This document shows, one piece after another, positions 1-6,107 of a stretch of DNA of 10,061 nucleotides (position 1 is its first letter; the number at the start of each line of letters is the position of its first letter). Under the pieces are notes generated by a model, which worked only from the letters and a program-made list of their open reading frames with translations, was not told the origin of the DNA and searched no databases. The position numbers and the translations under genes were made by a program. The stretch is taken from assembly GCA_030618315.1 (NCBI GenBank), contig JAUXDO010000039.1, forward strand, positions 1-10,061, in the 5' to 3' direction. This stretch comes from Candidatus Peregrinibacteria bacterium (GTDB lineage Bacteria > Patescibacteriota > Gracilibacteria > UM-FILTER-43-11).

Positions 1-45
1 GCTGCAAGAGCTTTTGTTCCTGCATACGTTCCAGCATATGTTTAA
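1..45 (+). other. tmRNA tag-peptide reading frame, 3' part
   Basis: Frame 1 encodes AARAFVPAYVPAYV followed by TAA (43-45). The last codons form a 12-nt near-duplication, GTTCCTGCATAC (16-27) and GTTCCAGCATAT (28-39), giving PAYV twice. The usual tag ends in small residues, typically LAA; this one would end AYV. The other two frames give either a longer run past the following structural helix or a Cys/Ser-rich peptide, neither tag-like. The resume codon is not identifiable because the 5' side is missing. Confidence 0.6.
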
Positions 46-292
46 GCTAATAACGGTTACCAATTTGTAACCTCGTCCTGTCTAGCGACACCTGCTGACT
101 CTTCAGGGCGTAATTTAGCAGGTTAAGTATTTACTTTGCCGTCGGAGAAGTAAGTATCGAAAACTTTCCCGAATAAGAGATAGTGCTTTTGTTTGTTTCT
201 ATGCTATCTATTAAAATTTTAAACAGACTATGATTGTAGAAGTTTTTTGACTTCATCTTTGGACCCCGGTTCGACCCCGGGCATCTCCACCA
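1..292 (+). ncRNA. ssrA: tmRNA (ssrA), 5' end outside the window
   Basis: Transfer-messenger RNA, which rescues stalled ribosomes and tags the nascent peptide for proteolysis. The 3' tRNA-like end is clear: T-stem CCCGG (265-269), T-loop TTCGACC (270-276), CCGGG (277-281), acceptor strand CATCTCC (282-288) and encoded ACCA (289-292). The GACTA..GTAGA stretch before it matches the helix-2 3' strand of known tmRNAs. The tag frame ends at TAA 43-45; visible residues are AARAFVPAYVPAYV. A hairpin GGTTAC/GTAACC (55-60/67-72) follows. Pseudoknot-like stems are CCTGCT/AGCAGG (91-96/117-122), TTACTT/AAGTAA (131-136/148-153) with TCGG 142-145 able to pair CCGA 169-172, and AGATAG/CTATCT (178-183/204-209). 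The 5' acceptor half and tag start lie upstream of base 1. The class is near certain; the tag reading is inferred from the frame and stop. Confidence 0.92.
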
Positions 293-317
293 ATAATAAA
301 TTGATTTAAGAATATTA

Positions 318-397
318 AACATGGATTTTATATTTTTGAAGTAATTCTGATTACTACTTTATAATTCAAAAATCCATGTTGGATATTCAATATTTTT
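318..397. terminator. AT-rich hairpin between convergent tmRNA and holin-like gene
   Basis: Nested stems: AACATGGATTT (318-328) with AAATCCATGTT (370-380), then TTGAA (336-340) with TTCAA (365-369), then GTAAT (341-345) with ATTAC (350-354) around loop TCTG. A T5 run lies at 393-397 on the plus strand. Its place between convergent transcripts suits a bidirectional terminator, but the stem is AT-rich and the T-run is not directly adjacent. Confidence 0.45.
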
Positions 398-401
398 AGA
401 G

Positions 402-701
402 TCAAACTCCTCTAAAATCATCCGGTTCTAGATTATTTGTATTTGAGTTACTGGTATCGGTTTTTTTGGTAAAAGTAGAAATAACACTGCGACCTGATCT
501 TTTTACGACTGCGTAACCACCTGTTGTAAATGCTCCCCATATAATTCCTTTTAGGATGCCGTCGGCATTGGGACTTTCGGCGTATCCGATTATTGCGCCA
601 ATTATGATGGCAACTGTTGGACAGAATTTTGATGGAATTCCATATTGTTTAATCGCTTCTGTAATACCAACTATTGCGGCGATTTTGTATTCATCGTTCA
701 T
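402..701 (-). CDS. holin-like small membrane protein
   Basis: A 99-residue protein. Residues 1-20 form a short amphipathic or hydrophobic segment (YKIAAIVGITEAIKQYG). A clear TM segment runs over about 28-41 (PTVAIIIGAIIGYAE) and a second over about 49-66 (ILKGIIWGAFTTGGYAVV), then a polar Ser/Thr/Asn-rich tail. The layout resembles small phage holins in which a helix of the type IVGxTExIKQ precedes two Gly-rich TM helices. Holins make inner-membrane holes that release endolysin. The gene lies directly downstream of an Amidase_2 endolysin on the same strand, 78 bp away, the usual partner for a lysis cassette. The start is ATG, no Shine-Dalgarno is visible, and the stop is TGA. The assignment rests on topology, size and context rather than on a diagnostic motif; another two-TM protein is possible. 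Confidence 0.65.
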   Translation of the reverse strand: MNDEYKIAAIVGITEAIKQYGIPSKFCPTVAIIIGAIIGYAESPNADGILKGIIWGAFTTGGYAVVKRSGRSVISTFTKKTDTSNSNTNNLEPDDFRGV

Positions 702-706
702 GATTG

Positions 707-773
707 ATTGAAGATTAAAGATTGAAGATTGAAGATTCCTATTTTGAAATAGTCTTCAATTTTCAATTTTCAA
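707..773. repeat. iterated ATTGAAG repeat with inverted counterpart
   Basis: Four 7-mers, ATTGAAG, ATTAAAG, ATTGAAG and ATTGAAG, stand head to tail at 707-734. The stretch 751-773 carries their imperfect reverse complement (CTTCAATTTTCAATTTTCAA). A small inner palindrome CTATTTTGAAATAG (739-752) sits between them. The whole folds back on itself between the endolysin stop and the holin start. It could be a simple-sequence expansion, a MITE-like relic, or an RNA structure controlling the downstream gene. Confidence 0.7.
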
Positions 774-779
774 TGGTGT

Positions 780-1469
780 TTATTCAGGTTCATTTTTTAC
801 TATTTGATAAAATCTGTAAAATTTTACGGCGTCGCGTACGTCGTCGTCTGTGCGGATTTCGAAGAGGCGGTGTTTTAGGACGAAAGAGACTGCATCGCTT
901 GCCCAGATAGGGATTAATATTTCATCTTCTGCCGGAGTTGGGATACCATCAGTTATTGGATTTGGGAATCTCGGCTTTGTGCGATAACTTCTTAATTCAT
1001 CGAATAGCCATTGTTTCTGTATCGCTGTCCCGGGACAAGTTTTTGGCGATGCATCTCGATGAAATAATATATCCTCCTCTTTTAAATTTAGACGAATTGC
1101 CAATGATCTAATTGTTCCAAGTGCATTATATTTTGTCTGCCCTTTCCAGATTTGATTGTCATAATCACCAACTATTTCGATACCGATTGTTTGATGATTG
1201 AATGCTGCGGCATGAATTCCATCTTTTCTCATCGGTGAAAAAAGCCATATACCGTCTTCTGCAATGAACAGATGTGGACCTGCTGGCCACCCCTTTCCTT
1301 CGTAGTAACCTTTTAGACCGTTGATGGATGTTTGCCCCTGCCATTGCTCGGTTGTTGGACGCCAAGTGTGGTGTATTACAAGCTTATTGGCAGGTTTTGT
1401 GCCAAAGTAATAGTTTTTGATGTAATCCTCGAATTCGTGAACTGTGAGGCGTCTGTTTATTATTTCCAC
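780..1469 (-). CDS. N-acetylmuramoyl-L-alanine amidase (Amidase_2, phage-type endolysin)
   Basis: A 229-residue zinc amidase that cleaves the bond between N-acetylmuramic acid and L-alanine in peptidoglycan. The Amidase_2/PGRP fold spans roughly residues 25-160. Predicted zinc ligands are H33 in VIHHT, H137 in FHRDASP and C145 in KTCPG. The central PAGPHLFIAEDGIWLF and IGIEIVGDYD strands are typical. Residues 165-229 form a separate tail, with a Pro-rich linker then WASDAVSFVLKHRLFEIRTD, of unknown class, perhaps wall-binding. There is no signal peptide, which suits export through a holin; the holin-like gene is downstream. The start is GTG (1467-1469), with an in-frame TAA five codons upstream and no Shine-Dalgarno. 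The upstream edge touches a large palindrome. Phage-derived lysis and host wall turnover are both possible roles. Confidence 0.93.
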   Translation of the reverse strand: MEIINRRLTVHEFEDYIKNYYFGTKPANKLVIHHTWRPTTEQWQGQTSINGLKGYYEGKGWPAGPHLFIAEDGIWLFSPMRKDGIHAAAFNHQTIGIEIVGDYDNQIWKGQTKYNALGTIRSLAIRLNLKEEDILFHRDASPKTCPGTAIQKQWLFDELRSYRTKPRFPNPITDGIPTPAEDEILIPIWASDAVSFVLKHRLFEIRTDDDVRDAVKFYRFYQIVKNEPE

Positions 1470-1718
1470 TGAGAAAAGTTAAATGGAAGTAATATTAACA
1501 AAATAAATTCCAAAGTCCAAGCACAAAGGGATTCCTCGACTCCCACTGGTCGCTCGGAATGACGATTGCCAAAGGGGTGGGGAGGGCGGATTTTCTCGTA
1601 TAGAAAATCCGCCCTCCCCCAGCAGAATTGCCGTCATTCCGACTAAGCGGAGCGCATGGAGGAATCCCTCTTTTTACTGCTTGAAATTTGAAAATTCTGA
1701 ATATTGTTACTTTTCTCA
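1470..1718. repeat. 249-bp nested imperfect palindrome (MITE/REP-like)
   Basis: This fills the 309-bp gene-free stretch 1470-1778 apart from the next promoter. Outer arms are TGAGAAAAGT (1470-1479) and ACTTTTCTCA (1709-1718). The next arms are CCAAGCA (1517-1523) with TGCTTG (1678-1683), then GGGATTCCTC (1528-1537) with GGAGGAATCCC (1658-1668), then GGAATGACG with CGTCATTCC (about 1556-1564 and 1632-1640). The centre is a perfect 18-bp stem, 1579-1596 with 1602-1619, around loop CGTAT. The motif pair GGAATGAC/GTCATTCC recurs in palindromic repeats of many bacteria (from memory). No coding sequence inside it looks real. Confidence 0.8.
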
Positions 1719-1745
1719 AAACAAATCGTATAAAGAGATGGTCAA

Positions 1746-1754
1746 TGATATAAT
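1746..1754 (+). promoter_or_regulatory. extended -10 promoter of the SLH/beta-propeller operon
   Basis: TGATATAAT fits an extended -10 (TGnTATAAT), with TATAAT at 1749-1754. No convincing -35 lies 16-18 bp upstream. It would give a leader of about 18 nt to the ATG at 1779. Confidence 0.55.
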
Positions 1755-1778
1755 TTTTATAACTTAATTTTAAATATC

Positions 1779-2720
1779 ATGAAAAAAATATCTTCATTGC
1801 TAATTGTGCTATTAGCTCTACCGATGCTCGCACAAATACATATTGTTTCATCATTAGTCCTGCCTGCATTTGCGCAATCTGATGTATTTACTGATGTGTA
1901 TTCAGCACATGTAAATACCGACGCCATTGAATACCTTGAGGACAATAAAATCGTTCAGGGATATGACGATGGTACATTTAAACCTGAAAATCGTATCAAT
2001 CGTGCGGAATTCACAAAAATAATTGTAGAAGCTAAATATAGTGATGCTGAGATTGATAAATGTATTTCATATAATATTGGTTCCAATTGGAGCTATGTTT
2101 ATTTTCCAGATGTTCCAAAGGCTGAATGGTTCGCAAAATATGTTTGCATGGCAAAGTTAAATGGGATTATTGATGGCTACCCTGATGGTACTTTTAAACC
2201 TGCTAATTTCATTAATTTTGCTGAAGCCAGCAAAATTATTGCAGAGAGTCAGGATGTAGCTGTTGATACTTCCGGGACAAATAATGAGTGGTTTGCCGGT
2301 TATGTAAAAGGACTTGAGAACGAGGGGGCTATCCCTTCATCTGTTCAGTTTTTTGATAAAGATATTACAAGAGGAGAGATGGCTGAAACAATTTGGAGAG
2401 TAAAGGCAAATGTAGCTGATAAAGTCACAAATACCTATAACGAACTTACTTCTCCTTTTCCAAATATTCAATCTTGTTCAGCTTTAAAAGAAAAATTTGC
2501 TGAATATCAAGCATACCAGAGTCCTATGTACAGAACTTCGACCGGATCTGTCTTCTTTGACGCTCCAATGGCAACAAATACAATGGCGGTATCTGAATCT
2601 GCTGATGCTGTTAAGTCTGGTGGTGGTTCGGATGATTATTCATCAACAAATATTCAGGTAAGCGGTGTAGATGAAGCGGATATTATTAAGAATGATGGTG
2701 AGTATATTTATATGATTTAA
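1779..2720 (+). CDS. secreted SLH-domain protein; N-terminal half of an interrupted SLH/beta-propeller gene
   Basis: A 313-residue surface protein. A signal peptide spans residues 1-32 (Lys-Lys start, hydrophobic core, cleavage after AFA). Three S-layer homology modules follow at about 36-82 (GYDDGTFKPENRINRAEF), 109-156 (GYPDGTFKPANFINFAEA) and 165-207 (degenerate, ITRGEMAE). SLH modules anchor proteins to cell-wall polymer. A linker rich in Ser, Ala and Gly leads to NIQVSGVDEADIIKNDGEYIY, the entry motif of the PF09826/COG4880 beta-propeller, and then TAA stops the frame after residue 313. The same frame continues after the stop as NDTIRIIKAYP, exactly as in intact family members, so this is one gene split by a nonsense codon. 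The ATG start has no Shine-Dalgarno; AAATATC precedes it, as at the gene starting at 8092. Confidence 0.9.
   Translation: MKKISSLLIVLLALPMLAQIHIVSSLVLPAFAQSDVFTDVYSAHVNTDAIEYLEDNKIVQGYDDGTFKPENRINRAEFTKIIVEAKYSDAEIDKCISYNIGSNWSYVYFPDVPKAEWFAKYVCMAKLNGIIDGYPDGTFKPANFINFAEASKIIAESQDVAVDTSGTNNEWFAGYVKGLENEGAIPSSVQFFDKDITRGEMAETIWRVKANVADKVTNTYNELTSPFPNIQSCSALKEKFAEYQAYQSPMYRTSTGSVFFDAPMATNTMAVSESADAVKSGGGSDDYSSTNIQVSGVDEADIIKNDGEYIYMI
2718..2720 (+). other. in-frame TAA dividing the SLH/beta-propeller gene
   Basis: Codon 314 of the frame starting at 1779 is TAA. Both sides are in the same frame with no indel (2763 minus 1779 is divisible by 3), and the protein family signature runs continuously through it. 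A single base change (for example AAA or CAA to TAA) would account for it. No other stop or frameshift is seen in the remaining 1.7 kb. Confidence 0.9.
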
Positions 2721-2762
2721 AATGACACCATTCGTATCATAAAAGCTTATCCGGCAAGTATT

Positions 2763-4436
2763 ATGAATGAGGTATCAACAATAACTTTTGGAGATGATAG
2801 CTTTAGACCACGTGAAATGTTTGTGGCTGATAATAAATTAACCGTTATAGGCCAATCTGCAAATTATTATGAAGTTCAACCATTAATTGAACCTGCTGAG
2901 CCGGGACTAATAGAGCCAATGATTATGCCATATTACAGAGGCAATCAGACAAAAGTATATATTTATGATATTAGTAATAGAAGCAATCCTGAACAATTAA
3001 GACATGTTAGATTTGAAGGTACTTATACTACATCAAGAAGAATCGGAGATAATATGTATTTGATTATGAATACACACCCTAATGTGTGGGCAATGGATGA
3101 TACATTTCGTGGTGAAGACATGATTCCGCAATTAGTTGATGGTGAAAATGCACCTGAGCCAATGGTTGGATGTAGTGATATTCGATACTTCCCTGGATAT
3201 GGCATGCCAAGATATTTGGTAGTAGCATCTATTCCTCTTGATGATCCTGATGGAAAAATCGATAGAGATGTATTTTTAGGAAGCAGTGAAAACGTGTACT
3301 CATCCCAAACTCATCTATATGTTGCTTCAAGTAGGGTTAATTATGACAGATATTCTGATTGGGATTGGAGTCATGACAGAACTAAAACAAATATCTATAG
3401 ATTCTCTTTAGACGATGGGAATGTTGAATTTAAAGCAAAGGGTGAGGTTCCCGGACGTATTCTGAATCAGTTCTCAATGGATGCTTACAAAGATTACTTC
3501 CGCATTGCAACTACAATAGGTAATTCATGGAGTAGTACAAATCCATCCACAAATAATGTTTATGTTTTAAATCAGGAGATGGAAACTGTCGGATCACTTG
3601 AGGATTTGGCACCGGGAGAGAGGATTTATTCTACAAGATTTATGGGTGACAGGCTTTATATGGTGACATTTAAACAGGTTGATCCGCTATTTGTAATTGA
3701 TTTAAAAACTCCAACTAATCCAAGAGTTCTTGGTAAATTAAAGATTCCAGGATATAGCGATTATCTGCATCCATATGATGAAAAACATATTATTGGAATA
3801 GGAAAGGATACTGATGAAACTGAAAAAGGCGGAGTATTGATGCAGGGTATGAAACTCGCACTATTTGATGTTTCTGACGTTGCAAATCCTATACAAAAGT
3901 TTACTGAAACAATTGGTGATAGGGGAACAGATTCTGAGCTTCTTAGAAATCACAAAGCATTATTATTTGATAAAAATAAAGAGCTTCTTGCATTCCCAAT
4001 TCGTATTCAGAAAAAAGTTACACCAGAGGAATTAGAATGTACAAAATATACATACAGCTCTTGTCCAAATCTTTGCTATAAAAGATGTATTCCTTCTGAA
4101 TGTACAACAAATACCGAAGGCTATGCAGAGTGTACAGATGACTGTGACGGGCTTGGAAGCTGTACCGCTCCAAGCTATGACAGGTATGAAACTGAATTTT
4201 CCGGTGCAATTGTTTACAATCTTAATCTAACTAGTGGCTTTACTGAAAAAGGAAGAATTAGCCATTACAGTGCAGAAGATATTTTGAAAATGGGAGACTC
4301 ATGGCCATATAATTGGGAGAAGCAGATTCAGAGGATAGTTTATATTGGAGATTATCTATATACAATTTCACAAGACATGGTTAAAAGTAGTACAATGGAT
4401 GATGCAGAAGAAGTTAGTTCTATAACCATTGATTAA
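2763..4436 (+). CDS. beta-propeller domain protein (COG4880/PF09826 type), C-terminal half of the interrupted gene
   Basis: A 557-residue fragment from the first in-frame ATG after the TAA; coding similarity starts earlier, right after the stop (2721). Family landmarks in order are GTYTTSRRIGDNMYLI, GSSENVYSSQTHLYVASS, GRILNQFSMDAYKDYFRIAT, NNVYVLNQEMETVGSLEDLA, PGERIYSTRFMGDRLYMVTF, DPLFVIDLKTPTNPRVLG, KIPGYSDYLHPYDEKHIIG and NHKALLFDKNKELLAFPI. These proteins are secreted and probably cell-surface bound; biochemical function is unknown. A Cys-rich insert with eight cysteines lies at residues 426-467. The C-terminus looks complete. Without readthrough this part has no signal peptide, no SLH anchor and no ribosome-binding site, so it would probably not be made or exported. 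It ends one base before the ATG of the TspO gene. Confidence 0.88.
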   Translation: MNEVSTITFGDDSFRPREMFVADNKLTVIGQSANYYEVQPLIEPAEPGLIEPMIMPYYRGNQTKVYIYDISNRSNPEQLRHVRFEGTYTTSRRIGDNMYLIMNTHPNVWAMDDTFRGEDMIPQLVDGENAPEPMVGCSDIRYFPGYGMPRYLVVASIPLDDPDGKIDRDVFLGSSENVYSSQTHLYVASSRVNYDRYSDWDWSHDRTKTNIYRFSLDDGNVEFKAKGEVPGRILNQFSMDAYKDYFRIATTIGNSWSSTNPSTNNVYVLNQEMETVGSLEDLAPGERIYSTRFMGDRLYMVTFKQVDPLFVIDLKTPTNPRVLGKLKIPGYSDYLHPYDEKHIIGIGKDTDETEKGGVLMQGMKLALFDVSDVANPIQKFTETIGDRGTDSELLRNHKALLFDKNKELLAFPIRIQKKVTPEELECTKYTYSSCPNLCYKRCIPSECTTNTEGYAECTDDCDGLGSCTAPSYDRYETEFSGAIVYNLNLTSGFTEKGRISHYSAEDILKMGDSWPYNWEKQIQRIVYIGDYLYTISQDMVKSSTMDDAEEVSSITID

Positions 4437-4437
4437 T

Positions 4438-4944
4438 ATGTTAAATTGGCTCAAAAATATTTTAAGTCGGGAAAAGACTTCCAAAAAGGAAAAAACTCTT
4501 TCCGCAATCATTGCCTTTTGCTATGTGGGAGTTCTGGGTTATGCAGGTAGTGTTACGCCTGGAAATTGGTATGAAGCACTGGCAAAACCAACGGCAATGC
4601 CGCCTAACTATGTTTTCAGCATTGTGTGGCCAATATTATTTGTCTTGCTTGCTGCCTCTGCATACTACGTTTGGAATCACTACAAAACTAAATTCAGAAG
4701 AAATTTCTACGCAATACTTTATGCGATTAATGGTGTTTTGATTTATTTTTGGTCTCAACTATTCTTTGGTCAGCAAAATATAATCGGCGCTTTATATGTG
4801 ATTATCGGCATTATTATTGTTTCGGAGCTGATGATTCTGGTTGCCTTTGCGAATAGAAAAAGCGCCGCCTATTTTCTTATGCCATATTTACTATGGATTC
4901 TATTTGCTACCTATTTGAATGCTAGTATTTTGGTTTTAAACTAA
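4438..4944 (+). CDS. TspO/MBR family tryptophan-rich sensory protein
   Basis: A 168-residue membrane protein with five predicted TM helices after a Lys-rich N-terminus (residues 1-19). Family motifs are GNWYEALAKPTAMPPNYVF (42-60), IVWPILFVLLAASAYYVW (62-79), the loop FWSQLFFGQQN (104-114) and PYLLWILFATYLNASI (149-164). TspO proteins bind porphyrins and related hydrophobic ligands and are linked to tetrapyrrole and stress responses; the role in a small-genome bacterium lacking visible haem genes here is unclear. I place the start at ATG 4438, one base after the stop of the preceding gene. A TTG at 4429 would add three residues but overlap that gene. No Shine-Dalgarno is seen, so translational coupling with the upstream frame is likely. 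If the upstream nonsense codon is real, polarity could reduce its expression. Confidence 0.93.
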   Translation: MLNWLKNILSREKTSKKEKTLSAIIAFCYVGVLGYAGSVTPGNWYEALAKPTAMPPNYVFSIVWPILFVLLAASAYYVWNHYKTKFRRNFYAILYAINGVLIYFWSQLFFGQQNIIGALYVIIGIIIVSELMILVAFANRKSAAYFLMPYLLWILFATYLNASILVLN

Positions 4945-5627
4945 TGCAACGAGAGTCGAAAATCTTCGGAAAAGACGTCGTACTTAATATGCGAAATGAT
5001 GGTGATCTAGCTATTGCAAACGAACTGTTTTTGGATCATCAGTACAGATTTTGTGATGAAGTTATTAAAAAAGCTAAAGACTGTGTAATCGATATTGGAG
5101 GACACCTTGGCTTTTTTAGCTTGTATGCATCGGTTCTTAATTCAGACGTGCCAATTTATTCATTTGAACCCCATATCGGCAATTATGAAATACTAAAACA
5201 GAACTTAAAAAATAATCGAATTAAAAATGTAATCTCAAAACAATTAGCTGTGTCGGATAAAGTTGGAGAAGATGAATTACAAATATCAAAAGAAGATTTA
5301 AATCATGCATTAATTGATCCGATTGAGCCAACTGGGGAGATTCAGAAGGTTCAGACAACGACACTGAAGAGAATATTCAGTAAAAATGATATTGGACATT
5401 GTGATCTTGTTAAAATCGACTGTGAAGGCGCTGAATTTGCGCTTATTTACGCCGTTCCCGACGAAATCTTGGATAGGGTATCAAATATATTTTTAGAGTA
5501 TCACGATTGGATAAAAGGAGAAAATTCCAATGAATTAAAACAATTTTTGGAGAAAAAAAGATTTAAAGTTGAAAAGTATCCGAATAATAAAATGAAGGAA
5601 CTTGGATTCCTTTGGTGTTGGAAATAA
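4944..5627 (+). CDS. FkbM-family SAM-dependent methyltransferase
   Basis: A 227-residue class I methyltransferase. The SAM-binding motif I is VIDIGGHLGFFSLYA (48-62); the acidic residue after strand 2 is in YSFEPHIGN (72-80); motif IV-like LVKIDCEGAEF (155-165) is the FkbM hallmark. FkbM-type enzymes usually O-methylate sugars, polysaccharide ends or secondary metabolites; the substrate here cannot be told. The start overlaps the TspO stop by one base (TAATG), indicating translational coupling. Its place in an operon with a surface protein makes a surface glycan a reasonable but unproven target. The length is normal for the family and all motifs are present. A stem-loop lies directly after the stop. 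Confidence 0.92.
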   Translation: MQRESKIFGKDVVLNMRNDGDLAIANELFLDHQYRFCDEVIKKAKDCVIDIGGHLGFFSLYASVLNSDVPIYSFEPHIGNYEILKQNLKNNRIKNVISKQLAVSDKVGEDELQISKEDLNHALIDPIEPTGEIQKVQTTTLKRIFSKNDIGHCDLVKIDCEGAEFALIYAVPDEILDRVSNIFLEYHDWIKGENSNELKQFLEKKRFKVEKYPNNKMKELGFLWCWK

Positions 5628-5634
5628 TTTAAAA

Positions 5635-5670
5635 AATACCGGCGCCTTGCATAACAAAGCGCCGTGTATT
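5635..5670. terminator. hairpin terminator after the FkbM gene
   Basis: AATAC (5635-5639) and CGGCGC (5640-5645) pair with GCGCCG (5659-5664) and GTATT (5666-5670), with CTTG/CAAA continuing inward. The stem is GC-rich but has only a weak T-tract after it on the plus strand and A/T-rich sequence on the other side (TTTAAAAAAT before it). It sits between convergent genes, so it could serve both. Confidence 0.65.
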
Positions 5671-5689
5671 CCTTAAAATCAATCACAAT

Positions 5690-5986
5690 TCATGTTGGTG
5701 GTTGTAGCAAAGTGAGAAAACTACGGAATCCGAACTTAATCTCGCTGAATACCGTTTGTCGCCCCAACTTTGTAAGAAGAAACAGGTTGATGACTACTGC
5801 ATAACCGATGCTGAGTACCAACAACCAGGAATAGGAGGTCAGGCAAATATCCAACCAACTGTATCCCATGTACTGGTTCAGCAATGTGAATACCCCTACG
5901 AGAGGTACCGACATGATACACATGACAAGCATCATTCCTGTCACACGACACACGCCTCTGTCATTTATGTTGTCTACTTTTGTCAT
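5690..5986 (-). CDS. small two-TM membrane protein, unassigned
   Basis: A 98-residue protein I do not recognise. TM segments lie at about 17-36 (GMMLVMCIMSVPLVGVFTLL) and 52-73 (YSWLLVLSIGYAVVINLFLL), joined by NQYMGYSWLDICLTS. The C-terminus is basic (KLGRQTVFSEIKFGFRSF). The case for it being real: ATG preceded on the minus strand by AGAAAGGG at plausible spacing, one of few Shine-Dalgarno-like sites in the window, and a near-consensus promoter 94-121 bp upstream. Base composition differs from its neighbours: 79 of 180 bases are G or C at 5701-5880, against 59 of 180 at 1921-2100 in the SLH gene. That hints at acquisition. Overlapping frames on both strands look like shadows. Confidence 0.6.
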   Translation of the reverse strand: MTKVDNINDRGVCRVTGMMLVMCIMSVPLVGVFTLLNQYMGYSWLDICLTSYSWLLVLSIGYAVVINLFLLTKLGRQTVFSEIKFGFRSFLTLLQPPT

Positions 5987-6079
5987 TACAAACCCTTTCT
6001 GCTGTGAAGCAGGTAAGCCTTTTTATCCCACTATCGGGCAATCAGGCATAATACCTACAAAATTTTAAAGAACATTTAT

Positions 6080-6107
6080 ATTGTAGCAATATTATTGTTT
6101 TTGTCAA
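6080..6107 (-). promoter_or_regulatory. sigma-70 promoter for the 98-aa membrane protein
   Basis: On the minus strand: -35 TTGACA (6102-6107), 16-bp spacer, -10 TACAAT (6080-6085). It would start transcription near 6073 and give a leader of about 86 nt before the ATG at 5986. The leader contains short complementary stretches (GCCT with AGGC, CCC with GGG), but I recognise no riboswitch class. Confidence 0.7.

Noticed and set aside
261..292. T-arm and CCA-like end suggesting a tRNA gene
   Set aside because: No D-arm or anticodon arm lies at tRNA spacing upstream; the preceding helices and pseudoknots fit tmRNA instead.
402..404. Recoding of UGA as glycine (table 25), since the holin-like gene and the 98-aa gene end in TGA
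   Set aside because: No long gene here contains an in-frame TGA where glycine is expected; glycines are encoded by GGN, and the main genes end in TAA.
1495..1719. 74-aa minus-strand open frame
   Set aside because: It lies wholly inside the nested palindrome and its product reads like translated repeat.
2722..2742. ATG overlapping the in-frame TAA (TAAAATG) as a restart site for the propeller half
   Set aside because: It is in another frame and meets a TAA after six codons.
4429..4437. Upstream TTG start for TspO
   Set aside because: It would overlap the preceding gene by eight bases; the ATG at 4438 directly follows the stop and fits the family length.
5756..6068. Plus-strand open frames over the 98-aa gene
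   Set aside because: They have His/Thr/Tyr-rich low-quality products, no promoter and no start signals; the minus strand has a promoter, a Shine-Dalgarno-like site and TM segments.
5987..6073. c-di-GMP or other riboswitch in the leader of the 98-aa gene
   Set aside because: Short complementary stretches are present, but the GEMM tetraloop and receptor elements, and signatures of other classes I know, are not.
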